Source: PSRJ01 sp963825305
GTDB lineage: Bacteria > Acidobacteriota > Terriglobia > Bryobacterales > Bryobacteraceae
DNA length: 64,000 nucleotides
NCBI GenBank assembly: GCA_963825305.1
Contig: CAWGTA010000016.1
Location: 1 to 64,000 of the forward strand
Direction: 5' to 3'
Both the position numbers and the translations under genes were made by a program. The notes under the pieces are model-generated. The model did no database searches. It was not told the origin of the DNA and worked only from the letters and a program-made list of their open reading frames with translations. The first letter of the stretch is position 1. Every line of letters begins with the position of its first letter. This document shows, piece by piece, positions 54,417-62,022 of the stretch.

Positions 54417-55223
54417 CTACTTCCGCCGGAACACGGACTCGTCCTTCAATAACTCGTCGTAACGCGCGCGGTCAACATTGTTTTCGTCGCAGACATACTC
54501 GCGCAGGCGGGTTCCGTCGCGCCGCATGATGGTGGTGCGGAAAACCCAGGGCTTGGTCAGTACGTTTGGATCTTCCATGGTCGCCTCGTACTGAATCGTG
54601 TCCTGGTCGGTCCGCGTGTAGCGTTCGGTCACGTGCAACGCCTCGGTATGGAACGTCCCCGTGGCCGTGAGCCAGGTCTTGTCGTTGAAGCTGGTCACAT
54701 CCACCACGAGGGTGTCGCCATCCCAGCGGCCCACGGAGTCTCCCATAAAGCTAGGCTCCAGATCGTCCGGATGCTTGGCTTTGATCGCAATGGTGCGAAA
54801 CGCGTTCAAATATTCGTACATCATCACGATGGTCTGCGGCGTCTGCACAATCTGCATCGGGAACAACCCTACCGAGCTCACGCGCGGTACTCCGGGCGGC
54901 AGGCAGTAGGCCGTTGGATCGTCGATGCCGCGACGATTGAACGACTCCAAAACCTTCTTCGCCGCCCAGGGCTGATAGGGAGCGCGCTCTCGTGCCGTTT
55001 GCGGATTGGCGCCAGGAGGTGTTCCGGGGCCACCCCCGCCCAGATCCCCCCTGCTGTTCGCTTCCTCCCACGTACCACGGCGGTTGCTGTTGGCCTGCCA
55101 AACCCCGGTGAGATCCGGCTTGCCATCCGCCGCACGCGGAATGCCCTTGTTCTGCCCAAAGAGTGAGACCGCCAGCGTCAGTAGCACAGGCATCCTTGCC
55201 TGTGTCAGGTTGAAAATCTTCAT
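54417..55223 (-). CDS. Secreted 'GDTLVVD' family protein, second copy
   Basis: 268 residues from ATG 55223, preceded by GAGGAGGTGG. The family core is clear: ADGKPDLTGVWQANSNRRGT, YCLPPGVPRVSSVGLFPMQI, IVMMYEYLNAFRTIAI, MGDSVGRWDGDTLVVDVTSF and TGTFHTEALHVTERYTRTD. The signal peptide is encoded by a short dispersed repeat (see 55181-55211). Related to 33173-34195 and 62539-63468. The preceding DUF6152 gene ends 14 bases before this start, so the two form an operon often seen in acidobacteria. Confidence 0.82.
   Translation of the reverse strand: MKIFNLTQARMPVLLTLAVSLFGQNKGIPRAADGKPDLTGVWQANSNRRGTWEEANSRGDLGGGGPGTPPGANPQTARERAPYQPWAAKKVLESFNRRGIDDPTAYCLPPGVPRVSSVGLFPMQIVQTPQTIVMMYEYLNAFRTIAIKAKHPDDLEPSFMGDSVGRWDGDTLVVDVTSFNDKTWLTATGTFHTEALHVTERYTRTDQDTIQYEATMEDPNVLTKPWVFRTTIMRRDGTRLREYVCDENNVDRARYDELLKDESVFRRK
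55181..55211. repeat. 31-base palindromic repeat inside a signal-peptide coding region
   Basis: GTAGCACAGGC, six loop bases (ATCCTT), and GCCTGTGTCAGGTT. The two arms are identical to the copy at 59908-59938, which differs only in the loop. On the minus strand it codes for part of the signal peptide (NLTQARMPVLL) of the protein starting at 55223. Confidence 0.8.
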
Positions 55224-55237
55224 GGTTCCACCTCCTC

Positions 55238-55657
55238 TCATTGTTCGTTGACAGCCGGCGTATTACCACCATCACCCGTGCCCGGCGGCGGCCCGGAAAA
55301 TAGCTTCTTCCCGTCTGCGAATGTCACTTCGCGCGAATGCCCCCAGTTCCCGCCATCCCGCGCGCGCCAGCCGGTAATCGTCACCGTGTCGCCCGGCTTG
55401 ATACTGACCTCCCTCTTCCATCCGGTCCGATATAGCACGTTCGGAGGAAAACCCTCCAACTTCCAATTCACTACCTTCCCGTCCTTGTCTTTCACGTCCA
55501 GGTAGAAGTGGATGTGCGGGTTAGTCCACTCGACCTTAGTGATGACACCCGTCAGCGTGATCGGCTTACTGGCGTCATACTCCGCGCCGAACGAGTGATG
55601 CGCCCAGATTGGGATCGTGAGCAGCACACCTGCGGCCAGCAGTCTCCACAGCACCAT
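55238..55657 (-). CDS. DUF6152-like secreted protein
   Basis: 139 residues with a signal peptide (WRLLAAGVLLTIPIWA) followed by the typical start of the family, HHSFGAEYDASKPITLTGVI, then KVEWTNPHIHFYLDVKDKDG, NWKLEGFPPNVLYRTGWKRE and GDTVTITGWRARDGGNWGHS. A small OB-like secreted beta protein of unknown role, almost always beside 'GDTLVVD'-family genes in acidobacteria, as here. GGAGGATCACC precedes the ATG at 55657. Confidence 0.85.
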   Translation of the reverse strand: MVLWRLLAAGVLLTIPIWAHHSFGAEYDASKPITLTGVITKVEWTNPHIHFYLDVKDKDGKVVNWKLEGFPPNVLYRTGWKREVSIKPGDTVTITGWRARDGGNWGHSREVTFADGKKLFSGPPPGTGDGGNTPAVNEQ

Positions 55658-55669
55658 CTTGGTGATCCT

Positions 55670-55700
55670 CCCACCGGGAGTCTACACGAATCCCGGTGGG
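55670..55700 (-). terminator. Strong hairpin before the DUF6152-like gene
   Basis: A perfect 10-bp stem CCCACCGGGA (55670-55679) / TCCCGGTGGG (55691-55700) with an 11-base loop lies between the regulator stop (55743) and the ATG at 55657. Its left arm abuts the GGAGG ribosome site on the transcript, so it may end the IclR-Tag transcript or control translation. There is no T-run, so an ordinary intrinsic terminator is uncertain. Confidence 0.5.
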
Positions 55701-55742
55701 CTGCTCAATATCTCGTTCAATAGATTGAACAGACCTGCAGGT

Positions 55743-56564
55743 TCAGTGAAACCGGGCCCTCCGCGAAATCTCCCGTGCTGTGGCCTTCACCAGCTCCACC
55801 AGCCTTTCTGGATCGCCCCAGGCAGCTTCGGCCGGACTCCCATTCAAGGAAACTCCCGCGCTCACCACGTTGCCCGCGCCGTAGATGGGTGCCGCAACCG
55901 CCCGTATCCCGGCCATCTCTTCCTCGGCCGTGGCATAGCCCTGCCGCCGAACCCGCTCCAGTTCGCGCAGCAGCCGGGTCTTGGAAGTGATCGTGTTCCG
56001 CGTTTGCCGCACGAGGCCCCGTTCCGCAATCAATCCGAGCACCTGATGATCCGGAAGGTATGCCAACAGCACCTTGCCCAGCGCGGAGGAATGCGCCGGC
56101 AATTCCCGGCCTATATCGCGATCCGCCCGCAGGCGATACTTTCGCGACCTTCCCGCCCACCGGAAGGGACCGTCGGCAATCTGAACCGCATCGCGCACGA
56201 ACTCCGCCCCTTCCACACGGTCGATCACCAGCACGCGGCCGCGATCCATAACGCCCATGCCCGCCGAGAGTCCCGTAGCGCTGGCCAGCTTATAGAGCGC
56301 CGGCTCCGCGATCGCGCGCAAGCCCACCTCGCGCAGAGCGCCGTGGGCCAGCGTGACCGTGGAGAGCCCAATCCGGTAACACCCCGTCTCCTGATCCCGC
56401 GTAAGATACCCGTGGCGTTCGAGCCGCGCCACAATATACGAGCAAGTGCTTTTGGGCATGCGCATCTGATGGCTGATGTCCGCATGCCGTAGCCCACCCG
56501 GCGTCCGTTCGATCATCTCCAGAATGGCGAGCGCCCGTTCCAGCGAATTGGTCGGGGCTTTCAC
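55743..56564 (-). CDS. IclR-family transcriptional regulator
   Basis: 273 residues from GTG 56564, which overlaps the stop of the tag gene (GTGA, 56561-56564); an ATG at 56600 is also in frame. N-terminal winged helix (NSLERALAILEMIERTPGGL, DISHQMRMPKSTCSYIVARL, ERHGYLTRDQETGCYRIGL) and a C-terminal effector domain (AHSSALGKVLLAYLPDHQVL, GYATAEEEMAGIRAVAAPIY, GVSLNGSP). IclR proteins sense small aromatic or carbon metabolites and usually repress nearby operons; the effector is unknown. It may regulate the secreted-oxidation genes downstream. Confidence 0.9.
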   Translation of the reverse strand: MKAPTNSLERALAILEMIERTPGGLRHADISHQMRMPKSTCSYIVARLERHGYLTRDQETGCYRIGLSTVTLAHGALREVGLRAIAEPALYKLASATGLSAGMGVMDRGRVLVIDRVEGAEFVRDAVQIADGPFRWAGRSRKYRLRADRDIGRELPAHSSALGKVLLAYLPDHQVLGLIAERGLVRQTRNTITSKTRLLRELERVRRQGYATAEEEMAGIRAVAAPIYGAGNVVSAGVSLNGSPAEAAWGDPERLVELVKATAREISRRARFH

Positions 56565-57148
56565 GAGCGCCGTGTCTTCAGTTGCGCGTACCGAAAACAA
56601 TTAACGGCGTGGTCGTTCACCATCCCGGTGGCCTGCATGAAGGCATAGCAGATGGTCGAGCCGACGAAGGTGAAGCCGCGCTTCGTCAGATCTTTGCTCA
56701 TGGCATCGGATTCCGCGGTGCGCGCAGGCACATCCCCCGGATAGCGCCAGCGATTCTGCTTCGGCTGGCCGCCCACGAACTGCCACACATATTTATCGAA
56801 GCTGCCGAACTCCTTCTGGACCGCCAGGAACGCCCTGGCATTGCGCACCGCCCCGGCGACTTTCAAGCGGTTCCGCACGATTCCGGGATTGCCCAGCAGC
56901 GCCGCGATATTCGCCTCGTTATACCGTGCGACCTTGCGCGGGTCAAAGCGGTGGAACGCGGCGCGATAGGCCGGACGCTTCTTCAAGATGGTGACCCAGC
57001 TCAACCCCGCCTGCGCCCCCTCGAGAATCAGGAACTCGAACAGCGCGCGGTCGTCATGCAGCGGGACACCCCACTCCTGATCGTGGTAGTCGATGGATAG
57101 CACGTCGCGAGCCCATCCGCAGCGTACGATGTCGGCCGGAGGCATCAC
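56561..57148 (-). CDS. tag: DNA-3-methyladenine glycosylase I
   Basis: 195 residues. Removes 3-methyladenine from alkylated DNA. Family signatures: RCGWARDVLSIDYHDQEWGV, PLHDDRALFEFLILEGAQAG, LSWVTILKKRPAYRAAFHRF, NPGIVRNRLKVAGAVRNARA, SDAMSKDLTKRGFTFVGSTI and CYAFMQATGMVNDHAVNCFR. The zinc-binding Cys near the N-terminus and the C-terminal His/Cys set are present. Start ATG 57148 (or 57145). Confidence 0.95.
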   Translation of the reverse strand: MMPPADIVRCGWARDVLSIDYHDQEWGVPLHDDRALFEFLILEGAQAGLSWVTILKKRPAYRAAFHRFDPRKVARYNEANIAALLGNPGIVRNRLKVAGAVRNARAFLAVQKEFGSFDKYVWQFVGGQPKQNRWRYPGDVPARTAESDAMSKDLTKRGFTFVGSTICYAFMQATGMVNDHAVNCFRYAQLKTRRS

Positions 57149-57174
57149 TACAGCTTACTCGACGCCGTGGCCAC

Positions 57175-57828
57175 CTAAAACACCTTCGGTACGATTCCGT
57201 GGCGAAGCGCGGCGTCCAGGCCGGCGATCGCGGCAGTCACTTTACGGCTGATGGTTTCCAGGTTGCAAAGCAATTGAATTCGGTCATGCCGCCGCGCCAA
57301 CTCCGCTTCTTCCAGCACGTAGCCCAACAGCCCGCAGGGCTCCGCGATGCTGACCAGCATGATGTCCCTCGTGTCCGGAATGCCGTCGGTCCGGATGGCC
57401 TCCGCCAGGCGCAGACGCACATGCCGCTGGTGTTGGTTGTCCACCATCGGAAACCGCTCCACATCGACAATCCAGAGCCGCTTGGTTTTCTCGTGGCGCA
57501 GAATGCCCTGCTGAATCAGCGAAGCCAGCGCCTCGCCCTCCAGGTCGGCCTTGCGATGGTTGATGTGCTCGATCCAGTCGCGCACGGTGGTCAGGTCCGG
57601 CCGCTGCGCCATCTCGGCCAGCACCCGGTCGAGCGTCGCGTTGCCGGTCGGGCTGGTGTCGACAATGTGAATGGCCTCCGTGTCGGAGTCGATCTTCCGG
57701 GCGAGAGCCAGATCGAAGAACACCGCACCCACCAGCGCGTACGCGGTTCCGAATTCCCGCGTGGACCGCAAGCCGCCGGATTTCTCGTCCACGGCCAGCA
57801 GGACCACCTCTTCCAGCATGGTCAGCAT
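57175..57828 (-). CDS. GPP34 (GOLPH3-like) family protein
   Basis: 217 residues. Matches the bacterial GPP34 domain: MLEEVVLLAVDEKSGGLRST, TAYALVGAVFFDLALARKID, and a helical C-terminal part (RRHDRIQLLCNLETISRKVT, AIAGLDAALRHGIVPKVF). In eukaryotes GOLPH3 binds phosphatidylinositol-4-phosphate and Golgi enzymes; bacterial versions are mostly uncharacterised. Its start lies inside the STAS gene stop (57822-57828), so it is the last gene of a coupled operon with a HATPase kinase and a STAS antagonist, suggesting it may be an output or partner of that switch. Confidence 0.82.
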   Translation of the reverse strand: MLTMLEEVVLLAVDEKSGGLRSTREFGTAYALVGAVFFDLALARKIDSDTEAIHIVDTSPTGNATLDRVLAEMAQRPDLTTVRDWIEHINHRKADLEGEALASLIQQGILRHEKTKRLWIVDVERFPMVDNQHQRHVRLRLAEAIRTDGIPDTRDIMLVSIAEPCGLLGYVLEEAELARRHDRIQLLCNLETISRKVTAAIAGLDAALRHGIVPKVF

Positions 57829-58139
57829 GGCAATTCGGCGTGTATCCGCAGCACGTGGTGCAAACCGCTCATGTCGAAAACTTTTTTCACGGGAGGGCTA
57901 AGGGAGCAGACTGCGAACTCGGCGTTGCGCGCCTGTGCGGCCCTGGCTGCTTGCAAGACGGCGCGCAGGCCGGCGCTCGAAATGTAATCCAGAGCCGCGA
58001 AATCGGCAGCCACCTTGGGATGCGCTTCCACCGCCGCCCGCAGCACGCTTTCCAGCTCATCGGCGGTTTCCGCATCGGCGCGCCCGCGCACACTCACTAC
58101 GTACCAGCCCGATCGCGTTTCCTGTGACATTTGAATCAT
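57822..58139 (-). CDS. STAS-domain anti-sigma factor antagonist (RsbV-like)
   Basis: 105 residues from ATG 58139 (MIQMSQETRSGWYVVSVRGR), overlapping the kinase stop (ATGA, 58136-58139); longer versions of the frame are out of the kinase context. STAS fold with the phosphorylatable serine in KVAADFAALDYISSAGLRAV and the end AEFAVCSLSPPVKKVFDMSG. In partner switching, the serine is phosphorylated by the HATPase kinase, which is encoded directly upstream. The target sigma factor is not encoded here. Confidence 0.9.
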   Translation of the reverse strand: MIQMSQETRSGWYVVSVRGRADAETADELESVLRAAVEAHPKVAADFAALDYISSAGLRAVLQAARAAQARNAEFAVCSLSPPVKKVFDMSGLHHVLRIHAELPC

Positions 58140-58552
58140 ATCGATTTCCGCATGGTGATCCGGTTCCATTCGCCCACACGCCGGTAATCGAGGCTGCCTA
58201 TGGTCTGCCGCACCAAGTGAACACCCAGCCCGCCCGGGCGGCGATTCTCCAGGGTCGATTCCAAATCGGGCGCCGGCGCCGATAGCGGATCGAAAGCCGG
58301 GCCGCGATCCGAAAACTCCACCCACATATTGCCCCCGTCGCGCTCCAGGTGGATGTGCACCGCATTTTCCAAACCTGCGCAGCCACCGTGCCGCAGAGCG
58401 TTGGTGAACAGCTCTTCCAAAATAAGGTTCAGATCGAAAGCCACCTCATCGGCCAGGGAGTGCTCCCGGCAGAATCCGGTGACTTCCGCCTCCAGACGTT
58501 GGAGTTCCGTCAGGCTGCCGTTCAGAGAAAATGCCGCTTCCCTCCTGCTCAT
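58136..58552 (-). CDS. HATPase anti-sigma factor kinase (RsbW-like)
   Basis: 138 residues from ATG 58552, which overlaps the VOC gene stop by three bases (ATGA). GHKL fold with the N box (LNLILEELFTNALRHGG), G1 (EFSDRGPAFDPLSAPAP) and G2 (GGLGVHLVRQTIGSLDYRR). It would phosphorylate the STAS antagonist and bind a sigma factor. Its ending (VGEWNRITMRKSI) is usual for the family. Confidence 0.9.
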   Translation of the reverse strand: MSRREAAFSLNGSLTELQRLEAEVTGFCREHSLADEVAFDLNLILEELFTNALRHGGCAGLENAVHIHLERDGGNMWVEFSDRGPAFDPLSAPAPDLESTLENRRPGGLGVHLVRQTIGSLDYRRVGEWNRITMRKSI

Positions 58553-59391
58553 CGCGTACGTGGACCCATCACCTGGATCAGGAAGCCGTCCGGGTCGCGG
58601 AACTCGGGGACGCCGGCCACCTCAGGATCTACCAGCTTGGCGCCGGCCTGCTCCAGCTTTTTCGTGGCGCTCGCGTAATCGAACGGCGCGGCAGCCACAC
58701 AGTAGTGATTCACTCCCGCGCGCTGGCCAGCGGGCGTTTGGAGCAGACCGATCTGCGTCTTGCCCGCCTGAAACCAGGTGCGGTCGTTGTTGCGGCGCAC
58801 CACCGGGCCGAAGATCTTCTGGTAGAACGCGGCGGATTTCTCTGGGTCCGCGACATTGACCAAAATGTGATCGAAACCCGTGGGGCGGAAGACCGGCTCG
58901 CCGCCGTTCGCAATCGATTCCGGTGACGCCGTGCCGCCCAGGAGCGAACTCCACGAACTGTCAGCGCCGAGCTGCATGCGCGTGCCATCGGGATCGGTGA
59001 CGTACAGGTCGCGGCCGCTGGGATAGTCGCGGTACGGAATGCCGAGCTGCTCCAGGTAGCTGTGCAGGCCGGCGATCTGGAACCCTTCGATACCGGCGCA
59101 GAAGTGGTCGACGCGGATTTCCTGCGCTTGTTCCATGGCGATGTAGCCCGGTCCCAGCTGCAAATACCGCCGGGTGGTCTTGTTGTTCTTCAGGACGGTG
59201 TTGCCGAACACACGCGCGTAGAACGCGATCGATTTCTGAACGTCGGAAACCGTGAACTCCACGTGATCGAGCCCACCGAAATGCAGCGCCGGTTCCGCTG
59301 CGGTAGCGGCTCGCTGGGCCATCCACGCGCCTGCGCCCAGCACCGATAGCGCCTGGCGCCGGCCGATGGAACGGGATTCATGGCGTGACAT
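58549..59391 (-). CDS. Tat-exported two-domain VOC protein
   Basis: 280 residues from ATG 59391. N-terminus SIGRRQALSVLGAGAWMAQR is a twin-arginine-type signal with a hydrophobic core. Two glyoxalase/bleomycin-resistance (VOC) modules follow: HFGGLDHVEFTVSDVQKSIA with YLEQLGIPYRDYPSGRDLYV, and GFDHILVNVADPEKSAAFYQ with LEQAGAKLVDPEVAGVPEFR and DPDGFLIQVMG. Metal-dependent dioxygenase, isomerase or binding functions are all possible. Translation is coupled to the kinase gene behind it, an unusual pairing with a partner switch. Confidence 0.82.
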   Translation of the reverse strand: MSRHESRSIGRRQALSVLGAGAWMAQRAATAAEPALHFGGLDHVEFTVSDVQKSIAFYARVFGNTVLKNNKTTRRYLQLGPGYIAMEQAQEIRVDHFCAGIEGFQIAGLHSYLEQLGIPYRDYPSGRDLYVTDPDGTRMQLGADSSWSSLLGGTASPESIANGGEPVFRPTGFDHILVNVADPEKSAAFYQKIFGPVVRRNNDRTWFQAGKTQIGLLQTPAGQRAGVNHYCVAAAPFDYASATKKLEQAGAKLVDPEVAGVPEFRDPDGFLIQVMGPRTR

Positions 59392-59408
59392 GGCCGCCAG
59401 TATACCAA

Positions 59409-59493
59409 GTGGGGCAGGCCTTCCGGCCTGCCGCCGCCTTTCAGGCGGCGCCCCGCGCCGAAGCACGGCGGCAGCCCCGAAGGGCCGCCCCAC
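59409..59493. repeat. Multi-hairpin palindromic element
   Basis: Outer arms GTGGGGC and GCCCCAC frame two hairpins, GGCAGGCC-TTCC-GGCCTGCC (59413-59432) and CGCCGCCT-TTC-AGGCGGCG (59432-59450), plus further GC-rich complementarity. It lies between the VOC and cupin genes. Same style as the rpoC-downstream repeat at 22142. Confidence 0.7.
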
Positions 59494-59509
59494 TGGGACA
59501 CACAGGTCT

Positions 59510-59896
59510 TCACCGATGATGTACCGGCGGCACGTTGAGCCGCGGCACCGTCTCCTGTTCGAAATCGAATTCGATCAGCACGGCTGGCTCGTCCCCGACT
59601 ACCCATCCCTCGTGTCCCGGCTCGACGGCCACGAATTGCGGAGCCTTGAACTCGAAGACACTGCCGTCGGCGAAGCGGACGTTGATCTGTCCGCGCGCCA
59701 TGAAGCCAACGTGCGCGTGCATGCACAGCTCGGTGCCGATGACGGGCCTCAGGTGGGTCGCCCAATTGAATCCCGGCGGATAGATCATGCGTTTCACACG
59801 CGAGTTACCTGCGCGGAAGACGTCGACCAGTACGCCGCCGACCTCGCGGTGTTCGTCGGCCTGCATCGAAGCTAAAAGTGGGTCGCTCACATCCAT
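59510..59896 (-). CDS. Small cupin-domain protein
   Basis: 128 residues from ATG 59896 (MDVSDPLLASMQADEHREVG); an earlier in-frame ATG at 59956 would add residues encoded by a dispersed repeat and is unlikely. Cupin fold: MIYPPGFNWATHLRPVIGTE, LCMHAHVGFMARGQINVRFA, and FVAVEPGHEGWVVGDEPAVL. Histidines in WATHLRP and MHAHVGF could bind metal. Cytoplasmic and of unknown substrate. Confidence 0.82.
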   Translation of the reverse strand: MDVSDPLLASMQADEHREVGGVLVDVFRAGNSRVKRMIYPPGFNWATHLRPVIGTELCMHAHVGFMARGQINVRFADGSVFEFKAPQFVAVEPGHEGWVVGDEPAVLIEFDFEQETVPRLNVPPVHHR

Positions 59897-59907
59897 GTTA
59901 ATAGGTT

Positions 59908-59938
59908 GTAGCACAGGCCTCCCGGCCTGTGTCAGGTT
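59908..59938. repeat. 31-base palindromic repeat, intergenic copy
   Basis: GTAGCACAGGC, loop CTCCCG, GCCTGTGTCAGGTT. The arms are identical over 25 bases to the copy at 55181-55211. It lies directly upstream of the cupin start. Confidence 0.8.
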
Positions 59939-60064
59939 CTTCCGACGTGTGTCCAATGAACCCAGGATGTGGAACGACGTACCTGCCGGCCTGTAGCTAA
60001 CCCGCTCCGCCCCAAGAACTTCACCATCCCGTAACGCGGCCCGCGGATTGCTTCGAGGATGGGC

Positions 60065-60310
60065 ATGGTTAAGGGGATACTGCGTTTATTCTTCGGGTGT
60101 GCGCATGAGAGAACCACATTTCCATTGACGCCCACCTCCCGGAAGGTGGCTCCCGGGCGGACCGCCGCTATCGCCGGCGCCTACGTGGCGTGCCTGGATT
60201 GCGGCCAGGAACTGCGCTACGACTGGGCCCAGATGCGCGTCGGAGAACCGGTGCGCCGTCAACGCGAAGCCCTCACGCCCGAACAACAACTGCAAACGCT
60301 GATCGGCTGA
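60065..60310 (+). CDS. Small conserved protein with Cys/His motif
   Basis: 81 residues from ATG 60065 (MVKGILRLFFGCAHERTTFP); an ATG at 60059 is also in frame. The pattern GCAHERTTFPLTP...RTAAIAGAYVACLDCGQELR followed by YDWAQMRVG contains Cys-His and CxxC groups that could bind zinc or iron. I recall similar short proteins in acidobacteria, with no assigned function. No operon partner. Confidence 0.6.
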   Translation: MVKGILRLFFGCAHERTTFPLTPTSRKVAPGRTAAIAGAYVACLDCGQELRYDWAQMRVGEPVRRQREALTPEQQLQTLIG

Positions 60311-60429
60311 ATTCGTAATCGAGACGTTACCCGATTTTCATCACTTTGTCACTTTCCTCGTATAAGGTCTTACGGGATACGGTCGCAATCAGCGAGTAAT
60401 CCCAACATTCCGGGAGGAGAGGTAACAAC

Positions 60430-61872
60430 GTGAAAACAATCATGCTGCTTGTGGCAGCTGTGGCCGCCTTTGCATCGGGTGTGCAAGCTCAGAACCGATG
60501 GACCTTTAATGGCGCCCCTACCGAAACCTATATCAAGGGAGGCCCGTGGACGCTGGAACAGTCGGGCGCAGCAGTGGGACTGAAATCGGCGGGCTATTGC
60601 GATAAGAACGGTAATCAGATCGGGAACCCCGGCACTGAGAGAATGCAGCCGTATTACTTCCCGTTCATCACGGGCACAGGTAAGGTCTTGCAAGGTTACT
60701 TCGATTGGCGTCCCAAGGATACTGACGAAGCAGTTGTAGCGGCATCTTCAGACGATGCGGGCTACACGTGGACTTTCCAGCAAAAAGTTCTGGAGCTTCG
60801 GACAACGTGTCCGAACCAGGTCCAGAAAGATCCGGACGGAGACAAAGACAACGGGCCCGACCCAAACAATAGTGACAATGGCGATGACGACGGACAGGGG
60901 CATCAGTTCGTCATGAAGATCGCTGGCCACACCTACCTTTACACACTGGACCGCGCTAACACCCATATCGACTCGGACGACCTCTATATCCATGAAGTGT
61001 TTCCCGTGCCAGGGTCACCGCTAGAGGGAGCGCCCGCCGTCGACGACGGTCCGACTGATTCCACCACTGGTCAACCGGAAATCGCCATGCACACAAAAGG
61101 CCTCCTGAATCCGGACGGCATTCTGGGCATCGTACCGGGAAGCCACCCGCTCACAATCATTTACGAACAGAAGATCCTGAACGGTGACAACACGGCGCCA
61201 ACCGCTTTGCCCGCGGCGCAGCAGTGCAACACCGCGTGGGCAAACTACTACGCGACCAATCCGTTTGGTACGGCCGTAAACGATGACATTACCTATTTGC
61301 GCCTGGCCTCGACCACGGACGGCATCAACTTTAAGGATCTCGGCATCCTGCAAGGGCTGAACGATCCCACCGATGTGACGGCGACCGGCACGCGCTGGCT
61401 GGCCACGGCGGGAACCATTCTGAAATATGAGAACGGCAGTTACGGTCTCTTCTTCTCGGGTGGCGGCTGCATTGATGGAGACTCCGACGCATTCCACTAC
61501 ATCGGCTACGCTGAGTCGAAAGACCTGCTCCACTGGAAGGTAATCAACGGCATTAACAACCCGATCATCGAGACGGCTCCGTTCACAATCGCCGTCAACG
61601 CCGCGGGAGTGCCGCCAACCTCCGGTCAGCCGTCGACAAACGTCACCGTTCCTACCAAACCCCCGGTTGCCGGCTCGACGATGGGATGGTTTGCGGGCCG
61701 CGTCTATGCCCCGAGTGGAACTATCTTTAACGACCACGTGCTTACCATCATCTTCGCCGGTTACCATACACCGAAGCCAAAGAACGGGCTGGGCGATTAC
61801 CGTACCATCGGAAGAGTTAGTCTGCAATCGGACGAGTCTCTTAGGGAGGGTCAAGGCGACGATGACCAATAA
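60430..61872 (+). CDS. Secreted beta-propeller protein, glycosidase-like
   Basis: 480 residues with a signal peptide (MLLVAAVAAFASGVQA). An acidic Asp/Gly/Asn stretch (DPDGDKDNGPDPNNSDNGDD, residues about 135-156) resembles calcium-binding DxDxDG repeats. The rest reads like a five-bladed propeller of the GH43/GH32/GH117 kind: YLRLASTTDGINFKDLGILQ, WLATAGTILKYENGSYGLFF, YIGYAESKDLLHWKVINGIN, then GWFAGRVYAPSGTIFNDHVL. No catalytic set could be assigned, so enzyme activity is unproven. Single gene with a good terminator after it. Confidence 0.7.
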   Translation: MKTIMLLVAAVAAFASGVQAQNRWTFNGAPTETYIKGGPWTLEQSGAAVGLKSAGYCDKNGNQIGNPGTERMQPYYFPFITGTGKVLQGYFDWRPKDTDEAVVAASSDDAGYTWTFQQKVLELRTTCPNQVQKDPDGDKDNGPDPNNSDNGDDDGQGHQFVMKIAGHTYLYTLDRANTHIDSDDLYIHEVFPVPGSPLEGAPAVDDGPTDSTTGQPEIAMHTKGLLNPDGILGIVPGSHPLTIIYEQKILNGDNTAPTALPAAQQCNTAWANYYATNPFGTAVNDDITYLRLASTTDGINFKDLGILQGLNDPTDVTATGTRWLATAGTILKYENGSYGLFFSGGGCIDGDSDAFHYIGYAESKDLLHWKVINGINNPIIETAPFTIAVNAAGVPPTSGQPSTNVTVPTKPPVAGSTMGWFAGRVYAPSGTIFNDHVLTIIFAGYHTPKPKNGLGDYRTIGRVSLQSDESLREGQGDDDQ

Positions 61873-61906
61873 GACCGCCGGTATCGCATAGCTGTTTACG
61901 CGAGAC

Positions 61907-61952
61907 AACAGCTGCCGCTGCCCATCTCGGGCCGGCAGCTGTTTGCTTTTTG
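61907..61952 (+). terminator. Intrinsic terminator after the secreted propeller gene
   Basis: A perfect 11-bp stem AACAGCTGCCG (61907-61917) / CGGCAGCTGTT (61933-61943) is followed by TGCTTTTTGG. It lies 34 bases after the TAA at 61870-61872. This is the clearest rho-independent terminator in the window. Confidence 0.8.
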
Positions 61953-61956
61953 GATT

Positions 61957-62012
61957 CAATGGGGCAGATGACGATCCCCAGGCCCTTAGGTGTTCGACGC
62001 AAAGTTCAACGG
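61957..62012 (+). pseudogene. 3' relic of a 'GDTLVVD'-family gene
   Basis: The text around 61963-62010 (CAGATGACGATCCCCAGGCC, then GTGTTCGACGCAAAGTTCAA) is close to 63393-63440 at the end of the downstream family member (CAGATGACCATCCCCAGGCC, then GTGTTCGACGCCAAGTTCAA), with an inserted or changed stretch that breaks the frame. Only this tail is left, so a paralog once stood here. Confidence 0.7.
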
Positions 62013-62022
62013 CTGACCCTCA

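Noticed and set aside
61021..61959. Minus-strand frame opposite the secreted propeller gene
   Set aside because: Overlaps a gene with a clear signal peptide and terminator; translation is Arg/Gly/Val-rich without motifs.
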